Source: Candidatus Saccharimonadota bacterium
GTDB lineage: Bacteria > Patescibacteriota > Saccharimonadia > Saccharimonadales > Saccharimonadaceae
NCBI GenBank assembly: GCA_020428265.1
Contig: JAGQND010000020.1
Coordinates: 1-10,803 of the forward strand
Direction of reading: 5' to 3'
Length of the DNA stretch: 10,803 nt
Below are positions 1 to 6,702 of this stretch, one piece after another. The translations under genes were made by a program, and so were the position numbers. The notes beneath the pieces were generated by a model. That model did not search any database, was not told where the DNA came from, and worked only from the letters and a program-made list of their open reading frames with translations. The first letter of the stretch is position 1; each line of letters begins with the position of its first letter.

Positions 1-115
1 TAGTGCGTATTGTAGCCTCAGCCTCTGGGTATAAGCCTTTGCCATCTACTACATGTACGCTCGGGTCTTCGCTGCTCGGTATTATTGCTCTTACTACTAA
101 AGTTTCTGCTCTCAT
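1..115 (-). CDS. N-terminal part of an unrecognised protein, cut by the window edge
   Basis: An open frame reads leftward from an ATG at 113-115 and is still open at base 1, giving 38 residues that begin MRAETLVVRAIIPSSEDPSV. I do not recognise the family. It is not ribosomal protein L11, the usual gene after nusG: the L11 N-terminal pattern (a KLQ.PAG..NPAPP type motif) is absent. A GAGAG at about 121-125 could act as a weak Shine-Dalgarno sequence. The frame starts only about 11 bases past the U-tract of the nusG terminator, so it is either expressed by read-through or has a promoter I cannot see. The codon use (GTA, ATA, TTA) matches the native genes. Confidence 0.5.
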   Translation of the reverse strand, partial: MRAETLVVRAIIPSSEDPSVHVVDGKGLYPEAEATIRT

Positions 116-125
116 ATTTTACTCT

Positions 126-150
126 CAAAAAGAAGCCCCGAAGGGCTTCT
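126..150 (-). terminator. Intrinsic terminator after nusG
   Basis: On the minus strand an 8-bp perfect stem AGAAGCCC / GGGCTTCT closes a 4-base TTCG loop and is followed by a short T run (TTTTTGAG, the first T lying in the stem). It lies 15 bases past the nusG stop and separates secE-nusG from the next gene. Confidence 0.85.
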
Positions 151-164
151 AGCTGGTTAATTGT

Positions 165-707
165 TTAAACTTTCTTTACTTGCAGTGCGTCTAGCTCTAC
201 TGGCGTGTCGCGGCCAAACATGCTGACCATAACGCGAATCTTGCCCTTTTGAGTGTCGATTTCGCTAATTGCACCATCGAAGCCCTTAAATGGACCGTCG
301 GTGATACTCACTACCTCACCCTCGGTGAAGTCAATGTTGTGCTTAGGATCCTCTACGCCCATACGTTTCTTGATTTTGTTGATTTCAGAGTCAGACACAG
401 GTGTTGGCTCAGTGCCGCTGCCTACAAAGCCTGTTACGCCAGGAGTGTTGCGTACTATGTACCAAGTTTCATCAGTAAGTTTCATCTCTACTAGCACGTA
501 GCCCTGGAAGATTTTAGCTTCTACGACTTTACGCTTGCCGTTTTTGATCTGGATTTGCTTTTCTTTTGGTACCATAACGTCAAATATTTTGTCCGCCATG
601 TCCACTGCCTGTATACGTAGGCGTATGCTCTCAGCTACTTTTTCTTCGTAGCCGCTGTAAGTGTGTATTGCATACCACTGCCTAGTACCATCGTATCGAT
701 TTGCCAT
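165..707 (-). CDS. nusG: Transcription termination/antitermination factor NusG
   Basis: NusG binds RNA polymerase through its NGN domain, suppresses pausing, and links polymerase to Rho or the ribosome through its KOW domain. The 180-residue protein has the usual length. The NGN domain spans about residues 10-115, with WYAIHTYSGYE near the start and the signature VRNTPGVTGFVG near residues 85-96. The KOW domain fills about 125-180 and contains EGEVVSITDGPFKGFDG and the conserved end of the fold. The ATG at 705-707 is chosen because AGGGAGG at 718-724 is a strong Shine-Dalgarno sequence 10 bases upstream. It lies 17 bases after secE in the same direction, so the two form one operon. Codon use is native. 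Confidence 0.98.
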   Translation of the reverse strand: MANRYDGTRQWYAIHTYSGYEEKVAESIRLRIQAVDMADKIFDVMVPKEKQIQIKNGKRKVVEAKIFQGYVLVEMKLTDETWYIVRNTPGVTGFVGSGTEPTPVSDSEINKIKKRMGVEDPKHNIDFTEGEVVSITDGPFKGFDGAISEIDTQKGKIRVMVSMFGRDTPVELDALQVKKV

Positions 708-724
708 TTTTGAGTGTCCTCCCT

Positions 725-1159
725 TTATTTACCTAAAATTAAATCAAACAAATATTGAAACAGAGCATCTAGCGCCAAAATAACTACAATAAAAAATGCA
801 CTGTATAGTAGTACGGCCACTGTAAGGCTCCAGGTGGCTTTGCGGTTGGGCCAGCGTACCTGACGCAACTCGTACCAAGCACCCTTGAAATAGCCAGTAA
901 AGGCCTTAAAAGCGTTTTTGCCTTTGATTTTGCGTACTTTTTTGGGTTTTTCAGCAGTTATAGCCTTAGTTTTGGTAGTTTTTGCCGGTTTTTCGGTTTT
1001 AGCTTTACTTGCGACTACTTTAGTTGCCTCAGCTTCTACAGCCGATGATTTCTTTGCTTTTGGCGCAGATTTGGTCGACGTTGCACGGATACGGGTTACA
1101 TTTGAATCCGAAGAGCTGCCGCTGGTAGACTTTTTGGTCTTTTTCGCTTTATTTGCCAC
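725..1159 (-). CDS. secE: Preprotein translocase subunit SecE with long basic N-terminal extension
   Basis: SecE clamps the SecY channel in the inner membrane. The conserved part is the last 60 residues: an amphipathic helix with the hallmark ELRQVRWPNRKATW (about 97-110), followed by a single transmembrane segment (about 111-138). At 144 residues it is longer than the one-TM SecE of most bacteria, because residues 1-82 form a Lys/Ala/Ser/Thr-rich, low-complexity extension. This is probably disordered and cytoplasmic. The start is GTG at 1157-1159, with TGGAG at 1167-1171 as ribosome binding site. It is the first gene of the secE-nusG operon, and promoter elements lie just upstream. The function of the extension is unknown. 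Confidence 0.95.
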   Translation of the reverse strand: MANKAKKTKKSTSGSSSDSNVTRIRATSTKSAPKAKKSSAVEAEATKVVASKAKTEKPAKTTKTKAITAEKPKKVRKIKGKNAFKAFTGYFKGAWYELRQVRWPNRKATWSLTVAVLLYSAFFIVVILALDALFQYLFDLILGK

Positions 1160-1186
1160 GTTAGAACTCCACTTTCTATATAGTTA

Positions 1187-1221
1187 TGCCATATAAAATA
1201 GTCTGCTAGGCAGACTGTCAA
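1187..1221 (-). promoter_or_regulatory. Possible second secE promoter with palindrome in its spacer
   Basis: On the minus strand a consensus TTGACA (1216-1221) is followed by the inverted repeat AGTCTG-CCTAG-CAGACT (1200-1216) and then an AT-rich TTTTAT/TTATAT that could serve as a -10 at 17-19 bases. The palindrome fills the spacer, where a repressor could block polymerase. It could also simply be a hairpin in the leader RNA made from the upstream promoter. Both readings are inference. Confidence 0.4.
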
Positions 1222-1226
1222 TACTT

Positions 1227-1254
1227 ATTATACACAAACAGTAGTAAACGTCAA
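1227..1254 (-). promoter_or_regulatory. Sigma70-type promoter for secE-nusG
   Basis: On the minus strand TTGACG (1249-1254) and a perfect TATAAT (1227-1232) are separated by 16 bases. Transcription would start near 1220 and give a leader of about 60 bases before the GTG of secE. Confidence 0.75.
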
Positions 1255-1264
1255 CAAAAATAGT

Positions 1265-1293
1265 TTGCGTAAATACAACAAATATATTATAAT
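1265..1293 (+). promoter_or_regulatory. Sigma70-type promoter for the serine protease
   Basis: TTGCGT (1265-1270) and a perfect TATAAT (1288-1293) are separated by 17 bases on the plus strand. It is divergent from the secE promoter, with only about 10 bases between the two -35 boxes. The expected start near 1300 gives a leader of about 44 bases. Confidence 0.75.
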
Positions 1294-1331
1294 TCGTGAA
1301 GCTCTCGCAATCGCGCGAGTCGCACAAGAGA

Positions 1332-1336
1332 TGGGA
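1332..1336 (+). promoter_or_regulatory. Shine-Dalgarno fixing the GTG start of the protease
   Basis: GGGAG lies 7 bases before the GTG at 1344 and supports that start. The ATG at 1331 is in another frame, which does not encode the protease. Confidence 0.7.
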
Positions 1337-1343
1337 GTAACAC

Positions 1344-2393
1344 GTGAATCTGCGTATTCACACCTCACGCGTCAAACGATTCTCGGCTGTGTTGTCGGCG
1401 CCACTACTGGCAATGGCACTCAGCTTCGGAGTCGGTACCGGCGCGGCACATGCCGATACCGACACCCAAGCGGTACGGCAAGCTGTCGTGCACTTGGTAG
1501 CCGACTGGCAGGGTGATTTCGTCGTGACGGTGGGAGACACCGTCTTGCAACGCACGGAGCACACCTCCATGCTGTGCACGGGGTTCTTTGTCGATGACAA
1601 GGGCTCTATTGCCACGGCTGGTCACTGCCTCGATCCCGATCAGGTTCGCGAAGCGCTGTACAACGAGCTAGAAGCTGACCTGCGGGACGAAGCCAAGCAG
1701 TTGAACATCGACCCCGATGCGTTGATCCAGGAAATCGTGAACTACGGCTCGGTGAATCTGACCAGTACGAAGGCTGCGGCCATCTACGGATTTCAGCCGA
1801 GTGAGCTTCACGGACCGTTGAACAACGACGGCGTGCAGCTTCAGGTCGTGGCTTTCACTGGTGGTGACGCAGGCGACAACGGGTTGCTGCGCCTGAACAA
1901 CTACAACGGCAAGACGCCGTACCTGGTAGTTGCTCAGGAGCGACCCGCCGAGCAGAGCACTGTGACCGCCGTCGGGTTCCCCGGTGACATCACCAACAAC
2001 GCCGATGCCATGCGGCAAAATGCCAGCTTCAAAACCGGCAAGGTGAGTAGCTACCAAATCTTTGGTGGCGCTGCCTACACCGAGGTGGATGCTGGTATGG
2101 AGCACGGTATGAGTGGTGGCCCAGTACTTAACGACAAGGGTCAGGTGATCGGCGTCGTAAGTATGGGCTTCGATGGCACCTCGCTGAATTTCGCCACCGA
2201 CACCACCACCTTCCGGGCGTTCCTGTCTGGCAATGGTGTGGTGCTGGTCGCTCCGGCGAGTCCGGTACTGGGCAGCAACCTGTTTGTCTACGTGGGCGGC
2301 GGGTGCGCTCTGGTGGCGCTTGTGATTGCGGCTTACTACGTGATCGTGGTGCGGCGCAAGAAGGCAGCTACGACCATCCAACCTCAGGCTTAG
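1344..2393 (+). CDS. Secreted, membrane-anchored trypsin-like (S1 family) serine protease
   Basis: The 349-residue product starts with a Sec signal peptide: basic residues 9-12, a hydrophobic core at 14-31, and a likely cleavage site AHA|D after residue 37. The chymotrypsin-fold triad is visible: His94 in IATAGHC, Asp178 in GDNGLLRL (aligned with the DIALL motif) and Ser257 in HGMSGGPVLN. Cys78 and Cys95 are placed like the disulfide that braces the catalytic His. A C-terminal transmembrane helix (about 313-335) followed by RRKK would anchor it with a short cytoplasmic tail. It probably cleaves proteins at the cell surface; its substrate is unknown. The gene stands alone between its own promoter and terminator. 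It is clearly richer in GC than its neighbours and by eye has no ATA codon, whereas the flanking genes use ATA heavily. This suggests recent transfer, possibly from an actinobacterial host. Confidence 0.9.
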   Translation: MNLRIHTSRVKRFSAVLSAPLLAMALSFGVGTGAAHADTDTQAVRQAVVHLVADWQGDFVVTVGDTVLQRTEHTSMLCTGFFVDDKGSIATAGHCLDPDQVREALYNELEADLRDEAKQLNIDPDALIQEIVNYGSVNLTSTKAAAIYGFQPSELHGPLNNDGVQLQVVAFTGGDAGDNGLLRLNNYNGKTPYLVVAQERPAEQSTVTAVGFPGDITNNADAMRQNASFKTGKVSSYQIFGGAAYTEVDAGMEHGMSGGPVLNDKGQVIGVVSMGFDGTSLNFATDTTTFRAFLSGNGVVLVAPASPVLGSNLFVYVGGGCALVALVIAAYYVIVVRRKKAATTIQPQA

Positions 2394-2408
2394 CAGTAGC
2401 TAGGTAAC

Positions 2409-2431
2409 ACCCCGGTTCGCCGGGGTTTTTA
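2409..2431 (+). terminator. Intrinsic terminator after the serine protease
   Basis: A 7-bp perfect stem ACCCCGG / CCGGGGT with a TTCG tetraloop is followed by a T tract (2426-2430). It lies 16 bases after the stop codon and separates the protease from the glycosyltransferase. Confidence 0.93.
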
Positions 2432-2451
2432 AATACCCTCTAAAATGCTAC

Positions 2452-2457
2452 TATAAT
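2452..2457 (+). promoter_or_regulatory. -10 box touching the start of the glycosyltransferase
   Basis: A perfect TATAAT overlaps the first possible ATG (2456) and ends 4 bases before a second in-frame ATG (2462). The -35 position is weak (TTAAAT at 2429-2434, 17-base spacer). There is no Shine-Dalgarno sequence before either ATG, so the mRNA is probably leaderless or nearly so. Confidence 0.55.
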
Positions 2458-3553
2458 GTCAATGCTTATCTACATAATTATAGGGCTAGCCTGCCTTATA
2501 CATCTGATAGTTATCTACCGAATATACCGATCTATTCGCTACTTACACGTGCCAGAAATTGCCGAGTCGACCGATTCTACCCCCACCGTAAGTGTATGTA
2601 TAGCGGTGCGCGACGAAACTATGGTCATGACACAGTGCCTAGAGCGCGTGCTGGCAAGCGACTACCCCAAGCTAGAAGTAATAGTGATGGACGATGGTTC
2701 ACGTGATAACACCGGCATGCTCATAAAATCATTTGCCCATGCTGGCGTAAGGTTTATAGATGGCAAAGAGCTACCTAGTGGCTGGCTTGGCAAAAACTAT
2801 GCGTTTTCGATACTCGCCAAAGAAGCCGTGGGTAAATACGTGTTTTTCATGGACGTAGACACGCATATAGAGGTAACTACCATTACGCGCTTAATGCGTT
2901 ATGCCGAAAAAACTAAGTCGCAAATGGTATCTATAGTCCCAATTCGCACTAGAACTCGCCAAATTAGCTCTATCTTTGCAACTTTACGACATTTTTGGAT
3001 ACTTCTCAGGTTTTCACCCAAAAATCCACTGAGTGAATCTAGCGCCTGGCTAATAGACCGCGACTACATAAACGACGAATTCAAAAACAATCCTACCATA
3101 CATGATGCTATGCTACTCGAGTCAACGGTGGCCTCTAAACTACGCAAAAATCACACCTACAGACTTGTACTATCCAACCCATGGCTAGGTGTTAGCTACG
3201 ACAAAGCACGTCATAGCCAATTAGAGACTAGTATCCGTTTGCTATACCCTCAGTCTGGCGCGTCTTATATCGGCTCTATTTTTGACATTGCGCTGATGTA
3301 TATTACGCTCGCACCGTTAGTACTTGTGCCTTTTAGTTATTACGCACTAGTGCCAGTAGTACTCCAGATGGTATCTGGCTACGTATATACGCGGCAAACA
3401 TGGCCAAATAAAACCATGGCTGTGTTCGGTGCTGTACTAATGCCTGTGATTGTCCTGCAAGAAATTTTACTCTACACCACCAGCATATACCGCTACGCTC
3501 GCGGCACGGTTACCTGGAAGGGTCGCCCCATTAAAACAGCCAATATCAAATAG
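2456..3553 (+). CDS. Membrane-associated family 2 glycosyltransferase
   Basis: This is a GT-A fold enzyme that would move a sugar from a nucleotide-sugar donor to a lipid or envelope acceptor. In order, the 365 residues hold an N-terminal transmembrane helix (about 4-22) and the GT2 domain (about 44-235). That domain carries the nucleotide-binding motif DDGSRDNT (79-86), a PSGWLGKNYA stretch (107-116), the metal-binding DVD (133-135), and HDAMLLES (216-223) at the place of the usual acceptor-site acidic motif. About three C-terminal hydrophobic segments follow (roughly 274-345), and the tail is RGTVTWKGRPI, as in GT2 enzymes of the carotenoid or hopanoid glycosyltransferase type. The substrate cannot be read from sequence. 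The start is uncertain: ATG 2456 or ATG 2462. Its end overlaps the convergent metallopeptidase gene by 8 bases. Confidence 0.88.
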   Translation: MSMLIYIIIGLACLIHLIVIYRIYRSIRYLHVPEIAESTDSTPTVSVCIAVRDETMVMTQCLERVLASDYPKLEVIVMDDGSRDNTGMLIKSFAHAGVRFIDGKELPSGWLGKNYAFSILAKEAVGKYVFFMDVDTHIEVTTITRLMRYAEKTKSQMVSIVPIRTRTRQISSIFATLRHFWILLRFSPKNPLSESSAWLIDRDYINDEFKNNPTIHDAMLLESTVASKLRKNHTYRLVLSNPWLGVSYDKARHSQLETSIRLLYPQSGASYIGSIFDIALMYITLAPLVLVPFSYYALVPVVLQMVSGYVYTRQTWPNKTMAVFGAVLMPVIVLQEILLYTTSIYRYARGTVTWKGRPIKTANIK

Positions 3554-4235
3554 TTGGATTTTGGCGCTTTAGTAGTCTACGATGTTCTTTGTATTTGGGG
3601 TCTATTGACTCCACTAAGCCCCAAAATTTCGCTGAATGGTTCATGTGTTTTGTGTGACTGAGCTCATGTACTAGTACGTAGTCTATAAGTGTATCAGGGA
3701 GTTTCATAAGTGCAATATTGAGGCTTATTGTGCCCGTAGAACTGCAGCTACCCCAGCGTGTGCTGGCATGTGAAAATCGTAGCTTGGCATACGAAAAGCC
3801 GTATTCACTGGCTATTTCTTTAAGTCTACCCGGCAAATACTCTTTTGCTTCGAGCTTAAGTGTATCTTGCGTGGCGGCGCGAACCTTTTTTGCGACGCTC
3901 GGCTTGTCTAGCGTGTCACCGTCTTTTAGGTGGACAATTACATGAGTACTAGTGATTTTTATAGAGGTTTTAGACCCCCATACTACTGCTAGCGTGTGCA
4001 TTCTGCCTATTTTAGCGCCATTTTTGAGCTCTACACTCGGCTTGTAGTGGTTCATAATTTTGCGCAAATCTTCGCGCGATGTATCTATGAACTTTTTAAT
4101 AACAAAAACAGGAGTAAAAGACGGCGCAGATGCTCGCATAATGCCTTTAGGACTCACACTAACCCGTAGAGCTCGGCTACGCATAGTGCGGCGAACTTCT
4201 ATTTCACCAAATTCATCGTCTGATATATGCGTCAT
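3546..4235 (-). CDS. YgjP-type (DUF45/M48-like) zinc metallopeptidase-fold protein
   Basis: The 229-residue protein has the layout of the YgjP/DUF45 family. An N-terminal beta-rich part (about 1-110) contains RRTMRSRALRVSVSPKG. Next come the family hallmark TRWGSCSS (159-166) and the zinc motif HELSH (190-194), with a third ligand likely at His200 in KHMNHSAKFW. Members are predicted zinc hydrolases whose substrates are mostly unknown; the E. coli relative has been linked to nucleotide hydrolysis, which I would not transfer here. The ATG at 4233-4235 lies 1 base past the stop of the upstream P-loop gene, with GAGG just before it inside that gene's end, so translation is probably coupled. The stop is TGA (3546-3548). 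Confidence 0.85.
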   Translation of the reverse strand: MTHISDDEFGEIEVRRTMRSRALRVSVSPKGIMRASAPSFTPVFVIKKFIDTSREDLRKIMNHYKPSVELKNGAKIGRMHTLAVVWGSKTSIKITSTHVIVHLKDGDTLDKPSVAKKVRAATQDTLKLEAKEYLPGRLKEIASEYGFSYAKLRFSHASTRWGSCSSTGTISLNIALMKLPDTLIDYVLVHELSHTKHMNHSAKFWGLVESIDPKYKEHRRLLKRQNPTI

Positions 4236-4236
4236 A

Positions 4237-4938
4237 TTACCTCGTGCGGCTACTGCTTAAGCGCGGCAACGGCCTAGATGTGACGTTCATAATAGCTTGC
4301 CTGCGTACGGCATCCGTTGGAGTTACTGGTTTACGCGGCTCTTGCTTAGGGGCGGCTACCGTAGCGGGGGTTGGCACCACGGTAATTTTAGCCCTAGGGG
4401 CACTAGGACGCGCCTGGGAGCGTTGTACCTGCACAGTAGTGGGTGATAGTCGTTTTAGCACCGAGCGAGCCTGTGATACAAAAGTATGCTTGCCACTAAT
4501 AACAAATACCGGCTCTTTCTTGGTTGGAGCTTGAAAAAGCTTAACTCTAGCTTTAAATTCTTTTTCATCCATAGTCGCCGTTTTAGAATATATAGCGCGC
4601 GTTTCAGCAGTTTCCATATCTGTTTGTACCCATATAAATAGCGGTGAATAGCCACTCTTCTCGGCAAAAGTCATGATTTCTTTGCGCTCGGCCAAAGTAT
4701 CGCCCGGGCCGTCTATAACTATAGTCTGCTTGAGCTTTATGAGGTGATTGAATAAAAAGTTCAAAATTTCCTCGGCCAAAGACTCATCGTCGCGCGCCAA
4801 AGCCTGTATGTCTAAATAGTTCACGTAAGTCGCATTGAAAGTCTCAGAAAATCGAGCCGCAAAGGTAGACTTGCCTACACCAGGAAGGCCAATTAACACA
4901 ATAAAGTGTGGTTTGTTACCCTGCTCTATTTTCCCCAT
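4237..4938 (-). CDS. P-loop kinase-like ATPase (AAA_33 type) with basic Pro-rich tail
   Basis: Residues 11-25 give a beta strand and a clean Walker A, GLPGVGKST (17-25). TIVIDGP (72-78) fits Walker B, and arginines in the TAETRAIYSK region (about 109-119) could form a lid. This is the pattern of small P-loop kinases (AAA_33, zeta-toxin and polynucleotide-kinase relatives) that phosphorylate a small molecule or nucleic acid; the substrate is not visible. After about residue 165 the protein becomes a basic, Pro/Ala/Arg-rich, probably disordered tail (to 233) that might bind RNA or a partner. It is the first gene of a two-gene operon with the YgjP-like gene. No Shine-Dalgarno precedes the ATG (4936-4938), and a -10 box lies 8 bases upstream, which suggests a leaderless mRNA. 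Confidence 0.75.
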   Translation of the reverse strand: MGKIEQGNKPHFIVLIGLPGVGKSTFAARFSETFNATYVNYLDIQALARDDESLAEEILNFLFNHLIKLKQTIVIDGPGDTLAERKEIMTFAEKSGYSPLFIWVQTDMETAETRAIYSKTATMDEKEFKARVKLFQAPTKKEPVFVISGKHTFVSQARSVLKRLSPTTVQVQRSQARPSAPRAKITVVPTPATVAAPKQEPRKPVTPTDAVRRQAIMNVTSRPLPRLSSSRTR

Positions 4939-4946
4939 CTATAATC

Positions 4947-4955
4947 AGTATATCA
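4947..4955 (-). promoter_or_regulatory. Extended -10 promoter for the P-loop kinase operon
   Basis: On the minus strand TGATATACT is an extended -10 (TG-n-TATACT). It ends 8 bases before the ATG at 4938, so transcription would start at or beside the start codon. No good -35 is seen, as expected for an extended -10. Confidence 0.6.
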
Positions 4956-4995
4956 AAAACTTTTTAAAATACTCGCATTAAACACTAACAGTTTG

Positions 4996-5001
4996 TATAC
5001 T
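4996..5001 (+). promoter_or_regulatory. -10 box for the sensor kinase operon
   Basis: TATACT ends 9 bases before the ATG at 5011; TATAAG (5001-5006) is an overlapping alternative. No Shine-Dalgarno sequence is present, so a leaderless mRNA is likely. It is divergent from the P-loop kinase promoter within the same 72-base gap. Confidence 0.5.
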
Positions 5002-5010
5002 ATAAGCAGT

Positions 5011-6687
5011 ATGATTGATGAGACGAGGGTTTTCTCTAAGCTAATTGCTTTTTGTATTATTGGCATGGCTGTCTTTTATGCTGTCATGACCACCTACCAA
5101 CTCGCCAGCGGCGCGCCTCCGGTACATCAGTGGGGCCCGGCTTATCCCATAGAGGCCATTTCGTTTTTCTTAGTTGTGCCGGCGCTTTTTATAGCAGCCA
5201 CCAAGTACCCACAGGCTAAACTTCCGGCGTTTATAGTACTGTATTTTGGTATGATAGTCACCTCTGTATGGTTTACAGAGGTATATAGCCCATTCACCCC
5301 TATATGGTCTATGTATATAGTCGCCACATACCTATACTATGGCTGGAAAGGCTTTATAGGGGGTTCAGCAGCCCTTGTGGTTATGGTGCTGTGGTATGTA
5401 CTGGGTTTTGCGGGCGACCATAAGCCCAGCTTTGAGCTTTATGCGGTACTTTCTGTACTGGTGACGACCCTGACAATTGTCACCTCTTATTTATTTGCCA
5501 AAATCATAAGCATATCACGTGACAAAAACATAAAACTCCGCGAGTCACAGCACCTTGAGCAAGTTCGCGCCAACCAGCTAGATACTCTGTTAAACAGTAT
5601 TCGCGAGCCGGTCCTTACGGTTGACTCTGGCAATATTATTTTTCAGCAAAACAATGCCGTACAGGCTTTATTTAACGTCAAAGCATCGTTTGTAGGGCAA
5701 CATATAGACGAAATAGTGCGCATAAAGGGCCGCGACAACACACCCAAGCTAGTAAGCCAACTTATAGAAGAGACTCAATTTGAACTTACTCGTGACGATT
5801 TAGTACTTATGAGCGGTACGATAGAGCGCTTTATTGAGCTACAAATCACCAAAATAAAGCAAGTAAATGGTACTGCCGATGGCGGTGTGGTAGTACAGGT
5901 GCGCGACATCACCAAACAACGCACACTAGAAGACGAAAAAGATGAATTTATAAGTGTTACTAGCCACGAGCTGCGCACGCCGATTGCCACTATAGAGGGG
6001 CTGCTGAGTAACGTAGAGGTACTGCGCAAAAAGAAGGTTGACGATGCTCGCCTAGATGAAGCTATAGGTACTGCCCGGAGTCAAATAGTTGGCTTGGCGC
6101 GAGTTGTAAACGACATATCTACCATATCACGGGCCGAAAAGGGCGAAGCTGACGCCATAAAAGACGTAGATTTTGGTAAATTACTGCTAGACATACAAAC
6201 AAAACTCAAAGCCGAAGCTGACTCCAAGTCTCTAGTCTTACGCTTAGAAATACCCCAAGATTTACCAGTAGTAGTTACTAGCTATGCTAGCTTGCGCACA
6301 ATTATAGAAAACTTTGTGCGAAATGGCATAAGTTTCACTCGTGAGGGTGGTGTTACGATTAAAGCTGGTATACTAGAAGATGGACGCATATATTGCGATG
6401 TAATAGATACTGGAGTGGGTATCGCCGATGCAGATAAAGCTCGTATATTCGACAAATTCTACAGAAGTGAAGACTTTCACACCCGTGAAACTGGTGGTAC
6501 AGGTTTGGGCTTATACGAAGCCAAAATACTAGCTACAAAAATCGACGCTTATATACAAGTAGTTAGCGAGGTTGGCCGCGGCTCAGTCTTCAGGTTAACT
6601 CTACCGATGAAGTCTATAAAATATAGACCGAGCATACCAGTAGCGCCGCAACCAGTAGAAAATAAACAGCAATTAGTAACAGCATAA
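5011..6687 (+). CDS. Membrane sensor histidine kinase 1 (6TM-PAS-HisKA-HATPase)
   Basis: The 558-residue protein would sense a signal in the membrane and autophosphorylate a histidine for transfer to a response regulator. Six hydrophobic segments fill about residues 8-166. A PAS-like domain follows (about 189-304, ending VQVRDITKQ), then HisKA with the phosphoacceptor His319 in SVTSHELRTP. The HATPase domain (about 424-532) has an N-box ENFVRNGISFT, G1 DTGVG (466-470) and G2 GGTGLGL (495-501). The N-box has Gly and Ser where Ala and Lys are usual, but its key Asn residues are present. I prefer ATG 5011 over a TTG 18 bases upstream because the TTG lies in the promoter. A close paralogue follows after 15 bases; no response regulator is in the window. 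Confidence 0.92.
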   Translation: MIDETRVFSKLIAFCIIGMAVFYAVMTTYQLASGAPPVHQWGPAYPIEAISFFLVVPALFIAATKYPQAKLPAFIVLYFGMIVTSVWFTEVYSPFTPIWSMYIVATYLYYGWKGFIGGSAALVVMVLWYVLGFAGDHKPSFELYAVLSVLVTTLTIVTSYLFAKIISISRDKNIKLRESQHLEQVRANQLDTLLNSIREPVLTVDSGNIIFQQNNAVQALFNVKASFVGQHIDEIVRIKGRDNTPKLVSQLIEETQFELTRDDLVLMSGTIERFIELQITKIKQVNGTADGGVVVQVRDITKQRTLEDEKDEFISVTSHELRTPIATIEGLLSNVEVLRKKKVDDARLDEAIGTARSQIVGLARVVNDISTISRAEKGEADAIKDVDFGKLLLDIQTKLKAEADSKSLVLRLEIPQDLPVVVTSYASLRTIIENFVRNGISFTREGGVTIKAGILEDGRIYCDVIDTGVGIADADKARIFDKFYRSEDFHTRETGGTGLGLYEAKILATKIDAYIQVVSEVGRGSVFRLTLPMKSIKYRPSIPVAPQPVENKQQLVTA

Positions 6688-6692
6688 GACAT

Positions 6693-6700
6693 AGGGTGGG
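6693..6700 (+). promoter_or_regulatory. Shine-Dalgarno for sensor kinase 2
   Basis: AGGGTGGG lies 2 bases before the ATG at 6703, within the 15-base gap after kinase 1. The spacing is short but the purine run is strong. The second gene of this operon uses an SD, in contrast to the first. Confidence 0.5.
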
Positions 6701-6702
6701 AT

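Noticed and set aside
1265..1516. An 83-codon plus frame over the protease start
   Set aside because: It begins inside the promoter and runs out of frame through the signal-peptide region of the protease.
1668..2381. A 237-codon open frame antisense to the serine protease
   Set aside because: It is a by-product of the GC-rich codon use of the protease. The sense frame has a signal peptide, triad and anchor, while the antisense product has no recognisable fold.
3546..3580. Possible hairpin at the convergent ends of the glycosyltransferase and metallopeptidase genes
   Set aside because: Only a 5-bp GCCAA/TTGGC stem with a large loop; too weak to call a terminator.
4993..5010. TTG start giving six more residues to sensor kinase 1
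   Set aside because: The TTG lies within the -10 region, no SD precedes it, and the extra residues are not needed for the first membrane helix.
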